Part shown: one piece after another, positions 57,345-64,000 of the stretch
Position numbering within the stretch: position 1 is the first letter of the stretch
Layout of the letters: every line of letters begins with the position of its first letter
Origin: Thamnidium elegans
Taxonomy: Eukaryota > Mucoromycota > Mucoromycetes > Mucorales > Mucoraceae
Direction: 5' to 3'
Assembly: GCA_025201345.1 (NCBI GenBank)
Contig: JAIXMG010000007.1
Coordinates: forward strand, 1 to 64,000
Length of the DNA: 64,000 nt
Translations under genes and position numbers: made by a program
The notes under the pieces: model-generated
The model's database searches: none
What the model was told of the DNA's origin: nothing
Seen by the model: only the letters and a program-made list of their open reading frames with translations

Positions 57345-59275
57345 AATAATCTCTTTATAGAAAAAGCATGTATTAAAAAATAAAAATAAAAAATTACCAT
57401 TGTATATGTATTTGAGTTAATGCGGTAGATATCGGGGGAATATGATGAAACACAGATCATTGTGATCGCTGCTGACAAGCCTAAAAAAAAAAAAAAGATA
57501 TCTTTTATTAAATGAATGATGAAATAATAACGATTATTACACAGAAAGGAGCAAGGCGCTCAATATTAGACATTTTATTGGTGAGATTTAAGGGTCTTTA
57601 TATAATGAATTTTTATTTCGTAATAATGACTTATGTTATCCGAGATATTCGTTTCCGGGGAACCATTTTTCTTTTTAAGAAAGCCACTCTCTCAGCGGGT
57701 ATGGTGGCATGTGAAAAGAAAAAATAATAGGTAAAATTAACTTTTTTAGATAAAAGTCGTACGAAAAACGGGTTTGTGAAATATTACTAACCCCCATTTC
57801 TTTTTTAACTAATCAGGTTTTTTTAATACAGAAGTGACATGACATAGTTAAATTTTTTTAAGGTCTCTGTCATACACTAGAAAAGAAGTAGTACATCACT
57901 TATGAAATCAAATTGAAAATAAAATAAAAATAAAATAGCGCTCCCTAGATTATATATACTACGTGGAGATATATATTGTAATAGAAAAAAGAAAGTGTCT
58001 AGATCTTTTTTTATTAGATAACAGGTACAGCATTTTCACAAGATGATTACATTTTGTTTATACAGCATATGAAATTGTGTACAATGATATGTACACAGAA
58101 ACAAAAACAAAAAAATAATGGGATGATTGTTGTACTATCAGAAGGTTTTTTTTTTTTTTTAAAAAAAAAATCTTGTATACTTTTATTAACCTGTTTAGTT
58201 TTAGATCTATATAACCACAGTGTTGGTTTTTTTTATTTTTTTTTATTCACTATATTTCTTGTACAATAATTAAGGAAAATATTCAGTCTAAGTAAAGTGT
58301 GATATGAGGGAGATTCGGGTAAAAAAGTCCTTAATCCACCCCAAGACTGTGGGGGGAATTTTTATGGTGACCCGCGGAAACTGAAATAAATAAACTATCA
58401 AAAGTAACGTATCACACAAGAAGCACCTTTTTAAGATGAACCGGTCCTCCATCGGCTGTTGGACATATTACACGTGCGATAGACTTATAAGATTACCTTT
58501 CCATTTCAATAGAAATGGTCTCAATATTTTTTTTTTTTATAAACAGGTCTTATCTCAGTATACAAAAAAGATACTGTTTATATTTCACATGCGAAACTTT
58601 TTTTAAAAAAAGTTTATTGTTATCAAGAAAAGGAAAAAAAAAAATATTTTTTTTTGATAGAATGAGTTCTCACGAGTATGTAATAATAATACATCCGATT
58701 TCATAATAACACTTGCCATGGACTGCTGTCATGGTATTACATGTTGGATTATGTGAGATAAGAAAAAGTGTTTTTAATCGAGTATTCAAGTGACACATAT
58801 ACTAGTCTTTTTATGTAGGAAGAAGGGAATACAACAGCATATTTTGTCAAATATTGTCCCCAATACTTTTTTTTCGCCTTATGATTTGTAACCCATTTTG
58901 TAATTGGTGATGGCAACCGGAATACGGATGAGCAAAAAAAAAAAAGTATGATTACAAGGAAATAGGGAACCATTTCTTATAGTCCCACGTTTTTCACTTT
59001 GGCATAAAATTTTAAACTTTTTTCACTTTACCCGCTTCCCATATTCAGTAATAAAATTATGGAGACATTTGTATATTTTTTTATTTTCCCTTTATTTTCC
59101 AGTATATTTGTTTCAAATGATAGTTTTTTTTTTTTTTTTTTATGTTAAAAATGAAATAAATTACTTTATTTAGTCTTTGCCTCTATTTTGGCATTAATTA
59201 TAATTTAAGAAATTGGTGTACAAAAGAAGAGTGGGTATAATATTTTTTAGCAGTGGAAAGTTTTTTTGTTTTTGT
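57345..59275. other. Intergenic, no gene seen
   Basis: 1.9 kb on the 3' side of NOC3. Short frames (57512-57727, 58054-58269, 58515-58706 and 58749-58973) lack motifs and cross homopolymers. T runs occur at 58147-58160 and 59125-59141. Confidence 0.55.
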
Positions 59276-59477
59276 TTACTTTCTTGGAGATACAGGACAA
59301 TTCTAAAATGTATAAATTAGTAAGATTATACTTCTTTTGCAGAAAAAGGTGATTATATATAATTACCCTTGTTTGATGTACACGCGAACCACAAATGAGG
59401 CACACACATGCAGTATTGACATGTTCTTCTTGTTCGAGTCGATTGAATGATTTGTTAAACTCTGTTATAGAAAACAT
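59276..59477 (-). CDS. CCHC zinc-knuckle microprotein, 45 aa
   Basis: Two exons (59477-59367 and 59302-59276) are joined by a 64-nt GT-AG intron with a TACTAAT-like branch site. The 45-aa product ends in a complete CCHC knuckle, CLICGSRVHQTRNC (C-x2-C-x4-H-x4-C), whose last Cys is supplied by the second exon. The first half is polar and helical (NKSFNRLEQEEHVNTA). An alternative 5' exon (59701-59671, VTQLTFSIKS) would splice in frame at CAG|AG but has no ATG, so the internal ATG at 59477 is used. Probably nucleic-acid binding; no family recognised. Confidence 0.5.
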
Positions 59478-59567
59478 TATTGTTATTGTTGTTGTGTATA
59501 GAGATATAGATAGAGTTATAGAGAGAAGCAGTAGTAGTAGTGGTAGTAGTAGTAATAGTAGTAATAA

Positions 59568-59603
<36 letters not shown>

Positions 59604-59871
59604 AGAGGGATAGAAAAAAAAAAGATGAAAAGAGGGAGAAAAAAAAAAGAGTAAAGAAAAAAAAATTCACCAGATTTAATAGAAAAAGTCAATTGTGTCA
59701 CCTAAACACAACCACCAAGTCATAAAAAAAAAGATATGTTCCTTTTACTGTCGTTATAGGATTCACGTGCGAATAGTTTTTTTTTTTTTTTTGAAATGCG
59801 CCTGCTGTATAATGCGAGTAAAGATTCAAAGATAACAAATCAACAAGTACAGTTGATATGTAATCATCTCT

Positions 59872-59920
<49 letters not shown>

Positions 59921-60373
59921 ATTATGTATCGCTCATTATCATTGGTGATATTTTTCAACTAATATGTCTTTAATTAGTCGTATTATTACCAACTATGGGT
60001 ATTACAATTTAAATTGCTTCTTTATTATTATGTCAAAAGAAAAAAGGGTATCTTTTTTTTTTCTCAGCTGCAACATACTACTATTATAAAAAAAAGAGGG
60101 TGATATTTGCCGCGTATTAGTTCCGGTGCATTAATGTTTATGTTCTTGGTTTAAATTAAGAACATAATTATTGCAGTGGAGTGATTTTTAAAAGTGTAAA
60201 TAAGTAAAAATTCTGTAAAAAAAAGTTTATACACACACACATATATTTTATTAAATATGAGAGAACTCTAAGGTTTCTTTTTATTGTTTTTAAATTATTC
60301 ATATATAATCTACTACTTTATAATATTTTGTACAGTTGCTTTGTTCTTTATTTTGGTTTTTTTGTGTTTTTTT
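59478..60373. repeat. Spacer rich in simple repeats
   Basis: Contains an AGT/TAG trinucleotide run (59530-59602, interrupted by a few gtaata units), purine-rich sequence, and T tracts at 59778-59793 and 59875-59917 (43 T). Open frames across the triplet repeat (poly-Val, poly-Tyr, poly-Thr or poly-Ser depending on frame) are artefacts. Confidence 0.75.
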
Positions 60374-62208
60374 TTATCCAAAGTGGAAAGAGCTATGACT
60401 GTGGCGTCCTCCACCTCCACCACCACCAAATCCACCACCGAATCCACCAGCACTTTGGAATCCACCTTGACCGAACATGGAAGCAAAGACGTCATTGACA
60501 TCTACACCACCAGGGAAGCCTCCACCGCCACCCATACCCATGCCACCATCTAAATCGGCACCGGAATCAAATCTAGCCTTCTTTTCAGGATCACTTAAAA
60601 TGGTATATGCCTCGCCAACTTCCTTAAATCTAGCTTCTGCCTTAGCGTCACCATCATTCTTATCAGGGTGGTATTGAAGTGCGAGTTTACGATAAGCTTT
60701 TTTGATTTCTGTTTCTGTAGCAGTTTTACTCAAACCTAAAACCTTGTAGTAATCTTTACGAAGAGATTTCTTTAATTCGAGTTCAGCTTTACGTAATAAA
60801 TTATGGTATTCTAAAAAAAAAAAAAAAAAAAAAAAAAGTTAAATTATTGTTATATAAAATAAAATAAAATAATTTTAGATATATACCTCTATTGGATGGG
60901 TCTACTTCAGTTAATTTTTTATAATCTCTAACTGCTTCTTCGTATTGTTCAGTTTCCATATAACAACCTGCACGTCTACTATACACCTTGTAAAATTCAT
61001 TGTCTAATTCAATGGCTCTATCGCAATCAAGTAAAGCTTCCTCAAATTTCTTTTGCTATAGAAAGGAATTAGTAAAATGTATGGATATAAAAATATATGC
61101 AATGTACCTTTTGTAAAACAGCAGCACGGTTAGAATAGAGACGAGAGTTGATATGGTCATTTTTGGGATCGATTTCCATGGCAGCAGTATAAGCTTCATA
61201 GGCTTCATCTAATTGGTTGGCCTTGAAGGCAACATTACCAGCCTCCTTTTGGTTATCAATAGCACGAGCCATCTTTAACAAGGCACGAGCCTTTGAAAAA
61301 TCGGGGTCACAACGAAGAGCTTCAACACAATGAGCTGCAGTCTTTTGATTTTCACCTTGGCTATAAAATACACGTGCTCTAAGGTATAATGCATCGGGAT
61401 TTTGACTGTTCATACGGACAAGAGAGCTACAAAAAATATGTATGAATTAGTTTTTTTAATTTTTACAACTATGTATATATATATATACTTTACTTGACAA
61501 TACGACTGGCTTCAGAATAATTCTTTTCACCCAAAGCACATTCAGCTTGCATAACTCTCCACTTTACAGGAAGTTGATCGGCATCAACAAAAGCAATAGC
61601 ACGATCGAGACTGTTACGAGCAAGACCCCATTGATTATTTGTCATAAAAGTGTTTACCTGAGCCATATAATTGTAAACATGTTGTAAATTATTGTATTCA
61701 CGTTGAGCGATTTTAGAATCAATTTGTAAGGCACGAGTGTATTGACGACCAGCTTCTTCTAAATTGCCTAAATTCAAATGACATTTACCACCACGTAAGA
61801 ATGCCTTGGCGTTCTCAGGGTCTAATTCAGTAGCAATACGACAATCGTTGGCAGCATCTTTATACTTTTTTTGCATCACCAAAGCAGCAGCACGGTTATT
61901 ATAATAGGTTGAAGTTTTAGGTGAAGCGTCTTATTTATAAAAATTGACAGATTAATATATGATTACGTAACTAAGAATCTATTCAATTATATATATATTA
62001 CCAATGGCTTCTGTATATAACTTTACAGCTTCTTCGTAGTTTCCTTGCTTATATTGTTCATTAGCTTGGTTTTTAATTTCCTCAGGGGACCTGAATAATA
62101 AAAAAAAAATGTAAGTCTTTTTTTTTTTGATTTTTTGATGTGTAATTTTTTTAAAGATATTTACAAAAGAGGAGTATCTACGTCCATAGGAGCTGAAGTA
62201 TCAGACAT
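60374..62208 (-). CDS. DNAJC7: DNAJC7/TPR2-like TPR and J-domain co-chaperone
   Basis: Bridges HSP70 and HSP90 by pairing TPR repeats with a J domain. Six exons (62208-62165, 62090-62002, 61929-61494, 61426-61108, 61055-60887 and 60810-60374) give 497 aa, matching DNAJC7 (about 494). TPR motifs run from about 20 to 365: [75 protein letters not shown] and [19 protein letters not shown]. The J domain is [20 protein letters not shown] with LQYHPDKN (the HPD needed to stimulate HSP70). The Gly-rich tail [15 protein letters not shown] and final SFHFG are DNAJ-like. It shares a 232-bp divergent region with the BTB gene. Confidence 0.95.
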
Positions 62209-62440
62209 ATTCAAAGAAAAAGTATAAAAAAAGAGAGAAAGGGAGGAAACGTGAAAAAAAAAACTTTTGTTCAAAGATAAAAAAGATTTTTCGATACTTG
62301 AAAAAAAAAGTCACCTAATGAAAAGCAATCGAATTTGCTAGAAAGCTTTAAAAAAATCTTGGATGTCCGCCAAAAGAAAATAACTTTTTTTCTCTTGCGT
62401 CTATTTTTTTTTTTTTTTTTTTTAAGAAACGGTTTTACTA
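62209..62440. promoter_or_regulatory. Divergent promoter region, DNAJC7-like and tandem-BTB genes
   Basis: 232 bp between divergent starts. Purine-rich near DNAJC7 (62225-62290) and T-rich near the BTB start (62404-62423). No clear heat-shock element (repeated nGAAn) or TATA box was seen, though gaaag/agaaag occurrences near 62330-62345 might merit inspection. Confidence 0.5.
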
Positions 62441-63960
62441 ATGAACAAACAAGAAGAAAGTAATAAGAAACAAAAGACCAGTAATGAGTCTGCAGAGTTT
62501 CTTAATTTCGATTATGATTTTCCTTTGGATACGGCGGGAGTTATTCCTCAAGAAAACTCGGGTATACCAGAAGACTTGTTTATGTTTGTTACCGATAACA
62601 ACGATATAAATACAGCATCTGAATCAAGCGTAATAAAAACAACTAAGCCGATTCAACAACAGCAACAGCAACAGCAAAAACAACAACAACAAAAGAAACC
62701 GAGTGAATCTGCTCACCAAGGAGTTTATACTATTGTAGTCGGAGGTAAACCCTTTAGACTTAGTTGGGAGTCTTTAAAGAGCGATGGACCAAGCAATTTC
62801 TTTCTCGAGTACTTTAAGAAAAAAAAGACGAGAGTAATGCATATTGATCGTGATCCAGATATATTTGAGTTAATTGTACGTCATCTTCGAGGATATTATA
62901 TAAGATCGACAGACGATATTCAAAACCAGTCATTATTATATGATGCGACATATTTTGGTTTAAATAGATTAAAAAAAGTATTGCAGGAATATTTATATTT
63001 AAATGTTGGTGGAAGAGTATTTCGGTTACCATGGACACTATTTCAAAAAGGTATTATTTTAAATTACTATTATCGTGGTTGATATGATATGAATTATATA
63101 TTTAATCAGATTATTTAGACGGTACCCGCAATTTTTTTACGGGTCCTTTAATGCATTCTTTATTATCCCCTCATACGGAAGAAGGGAATTCTCCACCTAT
63201 ATATATTGATAGAGATCCTGACATTTTCGCAGATATTATAAATCATCTCCGAGGTTACACGATTCATATTAGAGATGAAATGCACAGAAAGAATTTGTTA
63301 AAGGATGCACAATATTATGTTCTTCGACAATTAAGCGATAAGTTATTAACTGCTCAACAAACAGTTGCCGGATTTGGCGATGGAAGTAATGCAGAAGTTT
63401 TATTATTATTACAAGATGTTAGAGTCGTGAATATGTTGCCTCCCAAAGTAACTAATTTACTTATACCAAATATGTTAATTTCGCAAGATTGGAGTTTGAC
63501 TCAAATTCAATATAAGCGAGTCAAGGATGGTACTCCTCTTGCTTTATTGGTGCAGGTATCTGATCTTTGTATGCAAATACATAAATCTGCGAATAGGATT
63601 AAACTAATGTACGAAATGAATCACACTGATATGAAAAAAATGAACAGTATGGCCAATATGGCAAAAGCTACAAAAGGTGTAAATATGGAAATTTATATCG
63701 ATACTTATTGTGCGATAACAATTGATGATAATCAAGTGAAATCAATAGAATATTGTATAGATAATAACTTGATAGAAACCGATTGGGAAGACTGTAAAAA
63801 GTGTGATATGGAAGATTGTCAAATGTCAAGATTAATATTACAACGAGCAATTTGTGGTGTGCATTTGGTTGATAACATGATAACTTTATGCGCATTAAGA
63901 TTAGAGGCAATAAGCTCCAGATTTAGACTCAACTTGAAGAGAGAGTTTCTGTCTGGTTAA
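62441..63960 (+). CDS. Tandem KCTD-type BTB (T1) domain protein
   Basis: Two exons (62441-63050 and 63110-63960) give 486 aa. The N-terminal 90 residues are disordered with a Gln tract (IQQQQQQQQKQQQQKK). The first T1-type BTB spans about 96-185 (VYTIVVGGKPFRLSWESL, HIDRDPDIFELIVRHLRGYY). A second follows without a linker (EYLYLNVGGRVFRLPWTLF, YIDRDPDIFADIINHLRGYT). Both have the LNVGG/VVGG start and the DRDPDIF-x6-LRGY block of KCTD/potassium-channel tetramerisation domains. The C-terminal 200 residues are an unassigned helical region with a Cys cluster (DCKKCDMEDC). No membrane helices, so not a channel. KCTD proteins often act as cullin-3 adaptors; that role is only inferred. Confidence 0.8.
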
Positions 63961-64000
63961 AATAAATATCTCTTCTTTTATTGGTCGAGATAAGAAAGAT

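Noticed and set aside
57478..57575. Possible tiny two-exon minus-strand gene antisense to the NOC3 end
   Set aside because: An ATG and an acceptor can be joined, but no phase gives a product with clear character, and it would overlap NOC3 exons.
59395..59725. Poly-Ser, poly-Val, poly-Thr and poly-Tyr frames over the AGT repeat
   Set aside because: All come from the trinucleotide run read in different frames on both strands; none has a credible gene structure.

Overview
This is a eukaryotic, AT-rich nuclear window. Genes carry many short GT-AG introns (about 45-120 nt, with ACTAAT-type branch points). Intergenic DNA is full of A/T homopolymers. Gene content (DASH subunit, WHI2, OPY2-like, SUR7-like, KRE9-like and antizyme genes) points to a fungus. 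The decayed Tc1/mariner-type transposases and the small orphan genes suggest an early-diverging filamentous fungus, most likely Mucoromycota/Mucorales. The phylum is an inference from gene content and sequence style; no taxonomic search was run. Exon boundaries were chosen by hand so that reading frames and family motifs stay continuous.

Layout, left to right. 1-640 is a decayed inverted copy of the promoter and first exon of a dehydrogenase gene that lies intact at 36.4-37.4 kb. 1.6-10.5 kb holds a 68-aa orphan, PEX6 (two-AAA peroxin), two orphan proteins and the mitochondrial ribosomal protein uL2m. After a 2.5-kb gap come a SUR7/PalI-like membrane protein and an OPY2-like membrane anchor (plus strand). 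Facing them on the minus strand are a stand-alone NUG1/Grn1 N-terminal domain protein and GTP cyclohydrolase II (riboflavin synthesis). 20.4-27.2 kb holds an arrestin-like protein, a WHI2-like BTB protein, ornithine decarboxylase antizyme and a KRE9/KNH-like secreted protein.

27.2-30.2 kb is gene-poor. Then come an RSPRY1-like SPRY-RING protein, a Cys-rich GPI-type surface protein, and a pair of minus-strand dehydrogenases (zinc polyol-dehydrogenase type and KduD-like SDR). 38-44.4 kb is a repeat graveyard with a foldback element, transposase fossils and a zinc-knuckle fragment. 44.5-51 kb is compact: TAF9, then SNX3, TRM1, PTRHD1, DAD3 and a small HMG/YABBY-like protein, the last five within about 4.1 kb. 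53-57.3 kb holds a RING/TRAF zinc-finger protein and NOC3. 59.3-64 kb holds a zinc-knuckle microprotein, a DNAJC7-like TPR co-chaperone and a tandem-BTB protein.

Most genes are housekeeping and not obviously linked by pathway. The adjacent dehydrogenases at 34.7-37.4 kb are the only pair that suggests a joint metabolic role (sugar, polyol or uronate metabolism). The most notable observations are an antizyme gene that appears to need no +1 frameshift, the inverted duplication of the KduD-like promoter and first exon, the 243-bp foldback element with perfect 24-bp ends, and several short proteins with unusual architecture.
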